Part shown: positions 39,033 to 48,536 of the stretch, piece by piece
Position numbering within the stretch: position 1 is the first letter of the stretch
Layout: every line of letters starts with the position of its first letter
Source: Kitasatospora indigofera
Lineage (GTDB): Bacteria > Actinomycetota > Actinomycetes > Streptomycetales > Streptomycetaceae
DNA length: 64,000 nt
Assembly (NCBI RefSeq): GCF_014655955.1
Contig: NZ_BNBO01000022.1
Location: forward strand, 62,001-126,000
Direction: 5' to 3'
Position numbers and translations under genes: made by a program
Notes under the pieces: model-generated
The model's database searches: none
What the model saw: only the letters and a program-made list of their open reading frames with translations
What the model was told of the DNA's origin: nothing

Positions 39033-42000
39033 TCAGTGCGGCTGCGCCGGGGGCGCGGCGGGGGGCGTGGCCGGAGCGGCCAGCTGCGCCGGGGGCACCG
39101 CCGGGGGAGCGGCCGGCGTGACCGCGTAGGTCTCGACGCCCCAGAGCGAGTAGCCGTACTTGGTGGCCCGCGACACGCCCTGCACCCGCAGGTACACCGC
39201 GCCCGGCGCGTCGAAGCGGACCGTCTCGGTACCGCCCCCGCCGTCGTCCACCGAGGCCACCGTCGTCCAGGTCACCCCGTCCGCCGAGGTCTGCACCTTG
39301 TACGAGGCGGCGTACGCGGCCTGCCAGTGCAGCACCACCGCGCCCAGGTGGGCCGGCTGCGGCAGCTTGAGCTGCACCCAGGCGCCGTCCGAGGCGGGCG
39401 AGGACCAGCGGCTCTTCGGGTCGCCGTCGGCCACCGCCGAGGCCGGGAAGGCCGGCGTCTCGTCGCCCGAGGAGGTCGCGGTCGCGGTCGGCGCCAGGTC
39501 GGCGCCGCCGGTCGGCGGCACCACGTGCACCTGCAGCACCTGGCGCACACTGGCGGTGCCCGCGGTGAACACCACCGGCACCTGGTACGTCCCCGAGGGC
39601 GTCTCCGGGGTCGCCGTGATCAGCAGCGGGGTCCCGACCCGGCCGCCGCGCGGCACCGTCACCGCGGCCACCGGAGTGACCGTCAGCCCCTTCGCGACCG
39701 GCGGCACCTCCGTGCGCAGCTCGCCGGCCACCCCCTCCGGGCGGCCGGCCTCGACGAAAGCGCGGGTCTGCGCGGGCGCGGCCGCACCGGTCACCACGTC
39801 CACCGCGGCGTCCGACAGGCTCAGCCGCGCCGCCGGCGTGTCCGCGTACCAGGGGATCACCTGGTTGACGACCGGCGGCTCCCCGCCGGGCTGCCAGGTC
39901 AGCCGGACCGCGCCCGCCGGCAGCCCGCCGGCCGGCAGCTCGTTGTAACCGGGCCGTACGGTGCCGATCTCCGCCCAGCTGCCGTCCGCCCGGCGCACCT
40001 GCACCGTCGCGGTGGCCCGCACGCCCGGGTCGGTCAGGACGGTCAGCCGGTCCAGCGGACGGTCGGCGCCCAGCTCCACGGTCAGCGGCTCGTCGGCGGC
40101 GGTCGGCGCGGTGGCCGCCCGGTAGGCGGTGTCCGGGTTGTTGTCCAGCACGGCCGCGGCCGAGAACCCGGGCGTCGCCGCCGGGCCGCCGGAGACACTC
40201 GTCGGGACCTCGCCCGGCGCCGTGACGGTGAACTCGCGGATCGCGACCGCGGTCTTCTGCGCGGCCGTGGCCCGCAGCCGCACAGCCCGCACCACCTCGC
40301 CGGCCGGCACCGGCGCCGTGACGCTCTTCTGCCGGCTGACCTGCGCCAGCTGCTTCCAGCCGCCCTCGCCGGTCGAGTACTCCAGGACCCCGTCCCGGAT
40401 GTAGTCGTCCACCGCGGTGGCGGCGTCCGGACCGTTGCCCCAGGAGCCCATCAGTACGGTCACACTGCCGACCGGGCGCCCGTCGCCGAGCGACACCCCC
40501 ACCGAGTCGCCCGGCTGCGGCGGCGCGGAACTCCAGTAGAAGGTGCCGGCCTCCCCGTCCGTCATCAGCGCCGCCGGATGCTCGTTCGCGGCGCCCAGGG
40601 TGCTGGTCGGCGTCGCACTGCCGCCCGCCACGCCGGCCCAGGTGTCCGCCGCCCGCACGGCGTGCTCCAGGAAGGGGCCCAGCACGCCCGCGCCGACCGT
40701 CGCCGGGCTCTGGCCGGCCTGGTCGCGCAGCCGGCCGAGCTCCACCCGGGCCTTCCAGGCCGCCGTGCCGTCACCGCCGCGCTGCGCCAGCAGCATGTCG
40801 ATCGCGGACTGCCCGGCCAGCCCGTACGCGCGCAGCGGGGCCAGCCACGGGCCCGCCTCGGCGGCCAGCGCGGCCGTCGCCCGGTCGCCCGCCAGGGTCT
40901 GCGGGGCGGCCGCCATCGCCCCGAAGGCCTCCCGCAGCGGCGCCGCCGCCTCCAGCAGCTTCGCCTGGTCGGGGGCGTTGCCCGAGGAGGGCTCCACGGC
41001 GGACCAGAACCGCTCCAGCAGCGGCGCCAGGTAGCCGGACTCCTGCTTGGCCAGCGGCGAGGAGGAGCTGTTGCCGGCCAGCGCGGTGACTGCGCCCAGC
41101 ACCGAGGCCGGACCGCCGGACGGGCCCGCGGCGGGGCCGGCCAGCGAGCGGACGGCGGCCTTCCAGGACTCGTCCGGCTGGTAGCCGGCCGGGTTCCAGG
41201 CGAAGTCGCCCGCCGTGGCGAGGGCGATCCGGGAGGCCACCGGCTGCTGCATCGCACCGGTCAGCAGGGCGGCCGAACGGGCCGCGACCTCCGGGTCCCG
41301 GCCGGTGTAGGCGCCCAGGTAGAGGCGGTCCGGGCTGGAGTCGTTGACCGGGTAGTTGTCCAGGGTGACCAGCGGGTGCCCGTACAGCGCGCCGGTGTCG
41401 GCGGCCTGAGCGCCGGTGATCTTCTCGGGGATCACCCCGATCCCGCTCCAGGCGATCTGCACCCCCTCGGGGAGCGCCGCCGCCAGCGCCTTGCGGTACG
41501 GCGTGGAGCCCGTCTGGTGGTACTCGGTCGGCACCACGGACAGCGGCGCCAGGCCCGGGTTCTTCGCGATCAGCCGCTGCTGCACCTTGCCGACCAGCTC
41601 GGCCTGCGCCTTGGCGGCCGCGGCCGGCCCGGAGCCGTAGGCGCGCTTGTCCCCGCCGCAGTGCCACTCGTCGTAGCTGACGTCCAGGAACTGCAGCTGG
41701 AAGGAGCCGAAGCCGATCCGGCGCAGCCCGTCCAGCTTCGCCACCAGCGCGTCCACGTCCTTGCCGGAGCTGTAGCAGAACGACTGCCCGGGGTCGATCG
41801 CGTAGCCCAGCGTGATGTGGTTGCGGCGGGCCTCGGAGGCCAGCGCCGTCAGCTCCTCGGCCTGCGCGGCCGGGTAGGCGTCCCGCCAGCGGGCCAGCCG
41901 GTACGGGTCGTCGCCAGGGGCGTAGAGGTAGAAGTTCTGCTTGGAGCGGCCGAGGAAGTCCAGCTGGTCCAGCCGCTGCTGCTGGGTCCACGGCCGGCCG

Positions 42001-43016
42001 TAGAAGGCCTCCGCGGTGCCGCGCACCGGCGCGCCGCCCGGCCAGTCGCGCAGCGAGATCCCGGGCAGGCCCAGGGTGCCGGCGTTCGCCTGGACCGGCT
42101 GCGGGACGGGCTGGCCACCCGGCGCCGGCGCCTGGCCCTGGCCGGCCGGGACGGCCGCCAGCAGCTGCCGCAGGCTCTGCGCCGCGTAGTAGGTGCCGGT
42201 GGCGTCCACGCCCGCCAGCACCACCGCGCCGTACGTCCCGCCGCCCTGCGCCGCCAGCTGACCGGCCGACAGCACGTACCCGCCGGCGGGCAGCCCGGCC
42301 GGCGACGGCACGGCACTGTCCTTGTTGCCCGCGGCGGCCGACAGCTCGCGCAGCACCTGGTCCACCAGCGGGTCGGCGCCCTCGCCCGGGCCGCCGACGT
42401 ACACCACCAGCGAACCGGCCGCCGGCTGCGGCGACTCCGGCTGCGGGGTCAGCGTGCTCGCCCCGGCGATCGACAGCACCTCGCGGACCGCGTCCACCGC
42501 GGCGTTGTCCGCCTTCGGCGCCAGCACCAGCGTGACCTCGGCCGGCACCGTCACCGGCCGCCCCGCCACGGCCTGCTGCTGCGGACGCGGGAACACCTGC
42601 GGGTTCGCCAGGCTCCCCAGCGGCGTCTGCGCGTCCCCACCCACCACGTCGGCCGCCGCCGCGTACGCCGTCGGCGCCGCCTGCGAGGCCGGTGCGCTCA
42701 CCAGCAGCCCGCCGACCACCGCGGCCGCCGACAGGGTCGCCGCGACCTGCAAGGTCCGCCGCCGCTGCGAGGGGACCCGCGCCCCGCCGGCCGGCACCGC
42801 CCGCTCGGCCCGTACGGAGGCCAGCAACGGCTCCGTCCCCTTGATGTCCGCTATCAGCCGGTCCGCCGCCCGCGGCGCCAACTGCCGTGCCGTCCGCGCG
42901 GTGGCCCGCCGGGCGGCCAGCGCGGCCGGATGCTGCAGCACGTCCCGCAGGGCGGCGCTCTGCTCCAACTGCTGCCTCAGCCTGCGGCCGGCGGCGACGG
43001 ACACACGGGACTGCAC
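39033..43016 (-). CDS. GH84-like beta-N-acetylglucosaminidase with CBM modules
   Basis: A 1327-residue extracellular protein. Residues 1-88 are basic and Ala/Arg-rich; a hydrophobic segment (90-107) with cleavage near ASQA follows. Then a GH20b-like alpha-beta domain, a GH84-like barrel with ISLRDWPGGAPVRGTAEAFYGRPWTQQQRLDQLDFLGRSKQNFYLYAPGDDPY and FQLQFLDVSYDEWH, helical and Ig-like regions, and a C-terminal F5/8-type (CBM32) sandwich. Typical GH84 has Asp-Asp at the active site; here it reads Leu-Asp. GTG at 43016 is chosen by GAGGAGG six bases upstream. Confidence 0.85.
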   Translation of the reverse strand: MQSRVSVAAGRRLRQQLEQSAALRDVLQHPAALAARRATARTARQLAPRAADRLIADIKGTEPLLASVRAERAVPAGGARVPSQRRRTLQVAATLSAAAVVGGLLVSAPASQAAPTAYAAAADVVGGDAQTPLGSLANPQVFPRPQQQAVAGRPVTVPAEVTLVLAPKADNAAVDAVREVLSIAGASTLTPQPESPQPAAGSLVVYVGGPGEGADPLVDQVLRELSAAAGNKDSAVPSPAGLPAGGYVLSAGQLAAQGGGTYGAVVLAGVDATGTYYAAQSLRQLLAAVPAGQGQAPAPGGQPVPQPVQANAGTLGLPGISLRDWPGGAPVRGTAEAFYGRPWTQQQRLDQLDFLGRSKQNFYLYAPGDDPYRLARWRDAYPAAQAEELTALASEARRNHITLGYAIDPGQSFCYSSGKDVDALVAKLDGLRRIGFGSFQLQFLDVSYDEWHCGGDKRAYGSGPAAAAKAQAELVGKVQQRLIAKNPGLAPLSVVPTEYHQTGSTPYRKALAAALPEGVQIAWSGIGVIPEKITGAQAADTGALYGHPLVTLDNYPVNDSSPDRLYLGAYTGRDPEVAARSAALLTGAMQQPVASRIALATAGDFAWNPAGYQPDESWKAAVRSLAGPAAGPSGGPASVLGAVTALAGNSSSSPLAKQESGYLAPLLERFWSAVEPSSGNAPDQAKLLEAAAPLREAFGAMAAAPQTLAGDRATAALAAEAGPWLAPLRAYGLAGQSAIDMLLAQRGGDGTAAWKARVELGRLRDQAGQSPATVGAGVLGPFLEHAVRAADTWAGVAGGSATPTSTLGAANEHPAALMTDGEAGTFYWSSAPPQPGDSVGVSLGDGRPVGSVTVLMGSWGNGPDAATAVDDYIRDGVLEYSTGEGGWKQLAQVSRQKSVTAPVPAGEVVRAVRLRATAAQKTAVAIREFTVTAPGEVPTSVSGGPAATPGFSAAAVLDNNPDTAYRAATAPTAADEPLTVELGADRPLDRLTVLTDPGVRATATVQVRRADGSWAEIGTVRPGYNELPAGGLPAGAVRLTWQPGGEPPVVNQVIPWYADTPAARLSLSDAAVDVVTGAAAPAQTRAFVEAGRPEGVAGELRTEVPPVAKGLTVTPVAAVTVPRGGRVGTPLLITATPETPSGTYQVPVVFTAGTASVRQVLQVHVVPPTGGADLAPTATATSSGDETPAFPASAVADGDPKSRWSSPASDGAWVQLKLPQPAHLGAVVLHWQAAYAASYKVQTSADGVTWTTVASVDDGGGGTETVRFDAPGAVYLRVQGVSRATKYGYSLWGVETYAVTPAAPPAVPPAQLAAPATPPAAPPAQPH

Positions 43017-43738
43017 AGGGGGCCTCCTCGCGGTGAGTGCCCAGGTCAACGGGCCGGACGCACGGAGTGATCATCGATCGGCGACCGACCCGGGTGCCGC
43101 GCTCCGCCACCCACGATCCCCGGTCGCGCCAAAGCCCACCAGTTGAGACTTGCGGTGTCAACGTCGGCGGCGTGTATATCCGATTTGTCCTGATTGATGA
43201 CCTGTCAGGCCGGACCTCCTCCGCCGGACACGAACGAAGGGGCCCGCCGCACGGGACGGTACGGCGGGCCCGGTCGCCCGGTCACATCCGTCCTTGCCGT
43301 CATGGGGGTGGCGAGCCGGGGACCGGACTCCCCTCCGGACGGTTGCGGCGCCGGCCGGGTTGTCCGTGCAGTCGGTACGACCGGGCGTCGTCGTCCGCGG
43401 TGCTCAGGGTGAACCGCCGGGCCGGCCGACGACCGTCGCCCCTCTCCGTCGCCTTCGCCGGAGCGAGACCCGGTGGCAGCGGTTCGATGCCGCCGGAACC
43501 ACCGTTGCTGTCCGGAGTGTCCCTGGCCACGCCGGGACCGTCACCGCGTACAACCTGACGGCCCGCCAGATTCGTACGTACGATGGGCCGCCGGGCACCA
43601 TGCCGATCCTGGCCGGCAGCCGTGATCTGCCGCAGGGGTCGACGGCGCAGGGGCCAGCGCGGTGCCGACGCTTTCCCGCTCGACCGGGTGGAGCCCTGCC
43701 CGGCCGCGGTCGACTTCTTGGTACGGACAGGGGGCCTC
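43017..43738. other. 722-base gap of uncertain content
   Basis: Contains the GH84 promoter area (a TTGACA box on the minus strand at 43156-43161 with a poor TGGGCT partner 17 bases on), the 10-bp hairpin at 43240-43271, and an irregular stretch 43300-43738 with several overlapping open frames, none convincing. Confidence 0.5.
43240..43271. terminator. Hairpin in GH84 upstream gap
   Basis: GGGCCCGCCG and its complement around a 12-base loop. No gene ends beside it, so its role is unclear. Confidence 0.45.
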
Positions 43739-44044
43739 GTGACGCGACATGTGCTGTTCGGCATCCGTGCGCACGTGCCGGGCGAGGCTGCCGCCGCCAT
43801 CGGCCGGCAGTCCGGATGCGTCTTCGAGCAGCGGGAGAGTCACTATGCCGGCGACTACTGGACGGCACGGATCGGATCGGCGGTGGTGAAGGTCATGACC
43901 CAGCCTGATTCCTACGGCGATCCGGTGGAAGGCGAGTTCCTGGCCTACCGGACGCTCATTCGTGTGGACGGGGAGCAGTCGGGTCCGCAGATCGAAGGAT
44001 TGGTCGTGGACGGTCACAGCGTGGAGCGGCTCCGAACGGCTTGA
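43739..44044 (+). CDS. Hypothetical protein
   Basis: A 101-residue frame from GTG at 43739: THHVLFGIRAHV-like start (VTRHVLFGIRAHVPGEAAAAIGR) and an acidic helical end (EGEFLAYRTLIRVDGEQSGPQIEGL). Third-position GC and dinucleotide use look lower than in neighbours (many TAT, ATT and AAG codons), suggesting foreign or decaying DNA. In-frame codons continue upstream to 43583 (GADAFPLDRVEPCPAAVDFLVRTG), so the real start may lie earlier. Not recognised. Confidence 0.45.
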   Translation: MTRHVLFGIRAHVPGEAAAAIGRQSGCVFEQRESHYAGDYWTARIGSAVVKVMTQPDSYGDPVEGEFLAYRTLIRVDGEQSGPQIEGLVVDGHSVERLRTA

Positions 44045-44321
44045 CCCGTGAAGCCGGCAGGACTCGACGCCGCCGGAGGCCGCTGTCCGGTCTCCCGGCC
44101 GGAACCTGAGCCTGCCGTGGGCAGTGGAGCGGCCGGCCTGCGGGGCGGCGGCTCGGGAACCGCCGGGAAGCCCGGCCTCGGCCCGCCCCTCTGTTCGCCC
44201 GCGTCACCCGTCCCGCCGCACCGCCCCCGCCCCGTCGTGTCGTGCCGGGTCGGCCGACCCCCGCGCGGGTAGGACTTGTGCTGTCCCGTACGGGCGTCGC
44301 CGAGACCCGCAGGAGCCGCGA

Positions 44322-46601
44322 GTGGCCGCATACCTCGACCGTGACGAAACAGGCAGCCGGCAGGTGCCGGCGCAGGACGCCCCGCCGCCTCCGCCGGAGT
44401 TGGTGGCGCTGGCGCACGCGCACGGCGTGGACAGTACGTACGACCCGGGCAGCGGGCCGGTGCCGGTGGGGGCGCGGACGCTGGTGGCGGTGCTGGCCGC
44501 GCTGGGGGTGGAGGCGGGGACGCCGGAGGCCGTCCGGGAGTCGATGGAGCGTCATCTGGCCGAGGCCAAGGCACGGTTGCTGCCGCCGAGCGTGGTGGTG
44601 CGGGCCGGGCGAAGGACGGCGCTGGACGTGCCGGCCGACGCCCGGGTGAGCATCGAGCTGGAGGACGGCGGCGAGTGGACGCTGCCCGCCGCCCGCTCGC
44701 ACTGGCTGCCCGCGGACCTGCCGCTCGGCCGGCACCGCCTGCTGGCCGTGGCCGGCGAGCGGCGGGCCGAGGCGGCGCTGATCGTCGCGCCGGAGCGGCT
44801 GGACGGGCTGCGCGGCCGCAGCTGGGGGTTCCTGGCGCAGCTGTACTCGGTGCTGTCGGAGCGGTCCTGGGGGATGGGGGACCTGGGGGACCTCGCCGAG
44901 CTGGCGCAGTGGGCCGGGGCCGGGCTGGGCGCCGGCTTCGTGCAGATCAACCCGCTGCACGCGGCGCTGCCGGGGGTGCCCTCCGACCCGTCGCCGTACC
45001 GCCCGTCCTCGCGCCGGTTCGCCGATCCGGTGCACCTGCGGGTCGAGGCCGTCCCCGAGTACGCCTACCTGCGGCCGGGGCAGCGCGGCCGGGTGGAGGA
45101 CCTGGCGCGCCGGGCCGGTCTGCTGCGGGCGGAGGTGCTGGAGCACGACGGGCTGATCGACCGGGACGCGGTCTGGACGCTCAAGTGCGAGGCGCTGGAG
45201 CTGCTGCACCAGGCGCCGCGCGGGGTGGGGCGCGAGGCCGCCTACCGGGCGTACGTCCGGCGGGAGGGCGCGTGGCTGGAGAAGTACGCCGTCTGGTCGG
45301 CGCTCGCCGAGGCGCACGGGAGTGACTGGCACGCCTGGCCGAAGGGCCTGCGCCGTCCCGACAGCCCGCACGTCACGCTGGCGGGCGGCGAGCTGGCCGA
45401 CCGGGTGGAGTTCCACCGCTGGCTGGCCTGGCAGGTGGACGAGCAGCTCGGGCAGGCCCAGCAGGCGGCCGAGCGGGCCGGTATGACGGTCGGACTGATC
45501 CACGACCTCGCCGTCGGCGTGCACCCGAACGGTGCGGACGCCTGGGCGCTCCAGGACGTGCTGGCCACCGGCATCTCCACCGGCGCCCCGCCGGACGCCT
45601 TCAACGCCCACGGCCAGGACTGGGGCCTGCCGCCCTGGCGGCCGGACGCGCTGGCCGCCGCCGGCTACGCCCCGTACGCGGAGCTGCTGCGGTCGGCGGC
45701 CCGGCACGCCGGCGCGCTGCGGATCGACCATGTGATGGGGCTGTTCCGGCTCTGGTGGGTGCCGGAGGGCCACCGCCCGACCGAGGGCGCGTACGTGCGC
45801 TACGACGCGGAGGCGATGCTCGGCGTGCTGGCCCTGGAGGCGCACCGGGCGGGGACGGCGGTGATCGGCGAGGACCTCGGGACGGTCGAGCCGGGCGTGC
45901 GCGAGGTGCTGGCGGCGCGGGGGATCCTCGGCACCTCCGTCCTGTGGTTCGAGCGGGACTGGCAGGCGAAGGGCGAGATCCTGCCGCCCGCCCGCTGGCG
46001 GGCCGACTGCCTGGCCACCCTGACCACCCATGACCTGCCGTCCACCGCCGCCCGGCTCTCCGGCGAGCACGTGGAACTGCGCCACCGGCTGGGGCTGCTG
46101 GCCCGCGCGCTGGGCGAGGAGCAGGCCGAGGCGGCGGCCGAACTGGCCGACTGGCGGGCCGAACTGACCCGGCTGGGCCTGCTGGCGAAGGACGAGCCGC
46201 TCGACCCGCAGGCGCTGCACCGGTTCCTGCTGGCCACGCCGGCCGAACTGGTGGGCGTCTGGCTGCCCGACACCGTCGGCGACCCGCGTCCGCAGAACCT
46301 GCCGGGCACCTGGGACCAGTACCCCAACTGGCGGCTGCCGGTGGCGGACGCGGCCGGGCAGCCGCTCACCCTCGACCGCCTGGCCGCCGCACCGGGCACC
46401 GCCGCCCTCGCCTCGGTGCTGGCCGGGCTGAACCGTGCGGAGGACGGCACGGACGCCGTGCCCGCGGAGGACGGGGGGAGCACCGGGCCCACCGGAGCCG
46501 CTCTCCCGGCGCCCGTCCCGGCATCCCACCGCACGACAGCTCCGGGGACAGCTCCGGCAACCGCTCCGGCAGCTGTTCCGGCGACGGGCCCGGAAGGCTG
46601 A
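44322..46601 (+). CDS. malQ: 4-alpha-glucanotransferase (amylomaltase)
   Basis: A 759-residue GH77 enzyme transferring alpha-1,4-glucan segments. A 130-residue N-terminal domain precedes the barrel, common in actinomycete MalQ. Catalytic residues: nucleophile Asp in ALRIDHVMGLF, acid/base Glu in IGEDLGTVEPG and the stabilising Asp in TTHDLPS. The YRPSSRRF and IHDLAVGVHP segments are also family-typical. A Pro/Ala-rich 50-residue tail has no counterpart in the catalytic fold. GTG at 44322 follows AGGAG by six bases. Cytoplasmic; role in maltodextrin and glycogen turnover. Confidence 0.93.
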   Translation: MAAYLDRDETGSRQVPAQDAPPPPPELVALAHAHGVDSTYDPGSGPVPVGARTLVAVLAALGVEAGTPEAVRESMERHLAEAKARLLPPSVVVRAGRRTALDVPADARVSIELEDGGEWTLPAARSHWLPADLPLGRHRLLAVAGERRAEAALIVAPERLDGLRGRSWGFLAQLYSVLSERSWGMGDLGDLAELAQWAGAGLGAGFVQINPLHAALPGVPSDPSPYRPSSRRFADPVHLRVEAVPEYAYLRPGQRGRVEDLARRAGLLRAEVLEHDGLIDRDAVWTLKCEALELLHQAPRGVGREAAYRAYVRREGAWLEKYAVWSALAEAHGSDWHAWPKGLRRPDSPHVTLAGGELADRVEFHRWLAWQVDEQLGQAQQAAERAGMTVGLIHDLAVGVHPNGADAWALQDVLATGISTGAPPDAFNAHGQDWGLPPWRPDALAAAGYAPYAELLRSAARHAGALRIDHVMGLFRLWWVPEGHRPTEGAYVRYDAEAMLGVLALEAHRAGTAVIGEDLGTVEPGVREVLAARGILGTSVLWFERDWQAKGEILPPARWRADCLATLTTHDLPSTAARLSGEHVELRHRLGLLARALGEEQAEAAAELADWRAELTRLGLLAKDEPLDPQALHRFLLATPAELVGVWLPDTVGDPRPQNLPGTWDQYPNWRLPVADAAGQPLTLDRLAAAPGTAALASVLAGLNRAEDGTDAVPAEDGGSTGPTGAALPAPVPASHRTTAPGTAPATAPAAVPATGPEG

Positions 46602-46632
46602 CCCCGGCGCGCGGCCCGGGGTAAGGGGCCGG

Positions 46633-46638
46633 TACGGT
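46633..46638 (+). promoter_or_regulatory. -10 box of small membrane gene
   Basis: TACGGT six bases before the GTG at 46645: leaderless start. The same TACGGT appears at the ROK promoter. Confidence 0.55.
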
Positions 46639-46644
46639 GGAAAC

Positions 46645-46878
46645 GTGGACAAGAGGAACGCTTTGCGCGCCGGTGCGGTCTCCGCAGCGGCCACGCTGAT
46701 GATGCTGATGTCGTCGCCCGCCATGGCCCTGACCCCGGACGACGGCGACGATCCGGGCACCGGTCTGAGCGTTGCCCAGACCCTCGGCCTGTACGTGGCG
46801 ATCCCGATCGTGCTGTTCGTGGTCATCGCCGGCCTGGTCATGCTGCCGTCGGTGGTCGGCAAGGACAAGAAGAAGTAG
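46645..46878 (+). CDS. Small membrane protein
   Basis: A 77-residue protein with a Sec-type signal (RNALRAGAVSAAATLMMLMSSPAMA), a short acidic extracytoplasmic linker (LTPDDGDDPGTG) and a single transmembrane helix (TLGLYVAIPIVLFVVIAGLVMLPSVV) with a lysine-rich tail KDKKK. Not a recognised family; similar small proteins are widespread in Streptomyces. It follows MalQ by 43 bases but has its own leaderless promoter. Confidence 0.72.
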   Translation: MDKRNALRAGAVSAAATLMMLMSSPAMALTPDDGDDPGTGLSVAQTLGLYVAIPIVLFVVIAGLVMLPSVVGKDKKK

Positions 46879-46901
46879 CGCCTCCCACCCGTCACGCCTG
46901 A

Positions 46902-46941
46902 CGACTGCCCCGCCCGCCCACCGTGGCCGGCGGGGCAGTCG
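46902..46941 (+). terminator. Terminator of the small membrane gene
   Basis: A 13-bp perfect stem (CGACTGCCCCGCC with its complement) and a 14-base loop, 24 bases past the stop. Confidence 0.75.
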
Positions 46942-47060
46942 CATGCCGGGCGGGAGGCGCGGGCGCCTGCCGGGCCGCGTCGCGCGGACGCGGCGGCGGT
47001 GCGTCGGGCCGCATCGCACTGCGTCGGGCCGCTTCGGCCGGACCCGGGCGGGGCCGGGGG

Positions 47061-47912
47061 TCAGTCCCGCAGGGCCCGCCCGGGCGGGAGGCCCGGGGCG
47101 ACCAGGGCGGGGAAGCCGCTGGTCCAGCGCTTGCGGCCGTCCGGCAGGACGGCCAGCGCCTCGACGCCCGGACGGGCCTCGGCCCAGGCCAGGCCGCGCC
47201 GGGGGCCCATCGCGAAGGCGGCCGTGGCCCAGGCGTCGGTACGGGCCAGGCCCCGGCCCACCAGGGTGAGCGAGCGCAGGCCGGTGGCCGGCCGGCCGCT
47301 GTGCGGGTCCAGGATGTGCGGGCCCCGTTCGGCGGTGCCCGAGGTGGCCACCGCCAGGTCGTGGCCCGCCACCACCGCGGTGAGGGCGCCCGGCCTGGTC
47401 GGGTGGGCGATCCCGACCCGCCACGGGCCGCCGACGCACTGGACGTCCCCGCCGCCGGAGACGCTGAGGTCCGTGGCACCTGCCGTGCGGAGCAGCCGGA
47501 CGGCCTCCTCCACGGCCCAGCCCTTCACCCAGCCGCTCGGGTCCAGCCGCCCGCCGGGGTGGGCGGTGAACCAGCCGTCCGTCTCGGCGGCGACCTCCCG
47601 GCAGCGCTCCAGCACCTCGGCGAGTTCCGGGTCGCAGTCGGCGAGGGTGGTCTCGGCCCTGGCCAGCCGGCTGACCTGGCTGTCCCGCCAGTACGGGGAG
47701 AAGACCTGGTCGATCCGGTGCAGCCGGTCCACGGCCCGCCGCAGGGCGGCCTCGACGCCGGCCCGCCGGGCGCCCCGCCCCGCGTCACGGACGGTGAACG
47801 AGAACACGGTGCCCATCACGTGCTCGGCGTGCCGCAGCGGGTCACCGGGCCCGGCGGCGGGCCGTACGACCCGGACGGACGAGGCCGGCAGGGCGCTCGG
47901 GGAGACGCTCAT
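47061..47912 (-). CDS. apbE: FAD:protein FMN transferase
   Basis: A 283-residue ApbE enzyme that covalently attaches FMN to a Thr of a target flavoprotein. The active region is DQVFSPYWRDSQVSRLAR, DPSGWVKGWAVEEAVRLL and DLSVSGGGDVQCVG (flavin-binding), with DAWATAAF near the end. It is the last gene of the ferric-reductase-like trio and its ATG overlaps the FMN-binding gene's stop (ATGA), so the substrate is almost certainly that neighbour. Confidence 0.92.
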   Translation of the reverse strand: MSVSPSALPASSVRVVRPAAGPGDPLRHAEHVMGTVFSFTVRDAGRGARRAGVEAALRRAVDRLHRIDQVFSPYWRDSQVSRLARAETTLADCDPELAEVLERCREVAAETDGWFTAHPGGRLDPSGWVKGWAVEEAVRLLRTAGATDLSVSGGGDVQCVGGPWRVGIAHPTRPGALTAVVAGHDLAVATSGTAERGPHILDPHSGRPATGLRSLTLVGRGLARTDAWATAAFAMGPRRGLAWAEARPGVEALAVLPDGRKRWTSGFPALVAPGLPPGRALRD

Positions 47913-48403
47913 CGGCCGGCCGCCTGGTCGAGGGCGCTCTGCAGCGAGGTGGCGTAGCCCTGGCTGGTGAAGGTCGCGCCGGAGACGACGTCGATGTCGG
48001 CGCTCTGCGCGTCGAGGGCCTCCTGGTTGAGCAGCGGCACCGCGTAGCTGTTGATCTCCTGGTCGCGGCGGTCGTGGGTGGGGTACTCGACCGCCTCCAC
48101 CTTGGTGATCTTCGTGCCGTCCAGGGTGACCTTGACCTGGACCGGGCCGAACCGGGTGTTGGCGGCGCTGCCGGTGACCGTCCGCACGGTGCCGGAGGCG
48201 GCGCCGCCGGTACCGGCGGACGGGCTCGCGGCACCGGCGTCGGTACCCGCGCCGGTCCCCGGGGAGCCCGAGGAGCCCGTTCCCGAGGATCCGGTGCCGG
48301 TGCCGAGGGCGGCCGGGGTGGTGGCCGCCTCGTGCGGCTTGAGCGAGAGCAGCAGGACTATGCCGGCCACGGTGGCGCTGCTGGCGACGACGGCTCTGCG
48401 CAC
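47909..48403 (-). CDS. FMN-binding domain protein
   Basis: A 164-residue extracytoplasmic protein: membrane-anchoring N-terminus (VVASSATVAGIVLLLSL), a Gly/Ser/Thr-rich linker of about 40 residues, and an FMN_bind domain with FGPVQVKVTLDGTKITKVEAVEYP and the flavinylation motif SGATFTSQGY (Thr receives FMN from ApbE). It mediates electron transfer across the cell surface with its neighbours. GTG start has GGGAG five bases upstream; translated coupled to apbE. Confidence 0.9.
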   Translation of the reverse strand: MRRAVVASSATVAGIVLLLSLKPHEAATTPAALGTGTGSSGTGSSGSPGTGAGTDAGAASPSAGTGGAASGTVRTVTGSAANTRFGPVQVKVTLDGTKITKVEAVEYPTHDRRDQEINSYAVPLLNQEALDAQSADIDVVSGATFTSQGYATSLQSALDQAAGR

Positions 48404-48430
48404 GGTGACTCCCGAATGGATCTGACGGAA

Positions 48431-48460
48431 CGGTGGAGGTGGGTTCGGTGGAGGTGGGTT
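48431..48460 (+). repeat. 15-bp tandem duplication
   Basis: Two perfect copies of CGGTGGAGGTGGGTT followed by a degenerate third, in the 133-base gap between the ferric-reductase-like and FMN-binding genes. Confidence 0.75.
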
Positions 48461-48536
48461 CTGGCGGTAGTGGGTCCTGGCGAGGGGGCCCGGTGGGGAC
48501 GGGCTCCGGCGGTGTCCCGGGCCGGGACACCGGCTC

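Noticed and set aside
39036-43070. A 1344-codon plus-strand frame opposite the GH84-like gene
   Set aside because: Arg/Gly/His runs without domains; mirror of the real gene.
43294-43908. A 204-codon plus-strand frame in the odd island
   Set aside because: No recognisable domain, overlaps other equally long frames, no ribosome binding site and Arg/Pro-rich.
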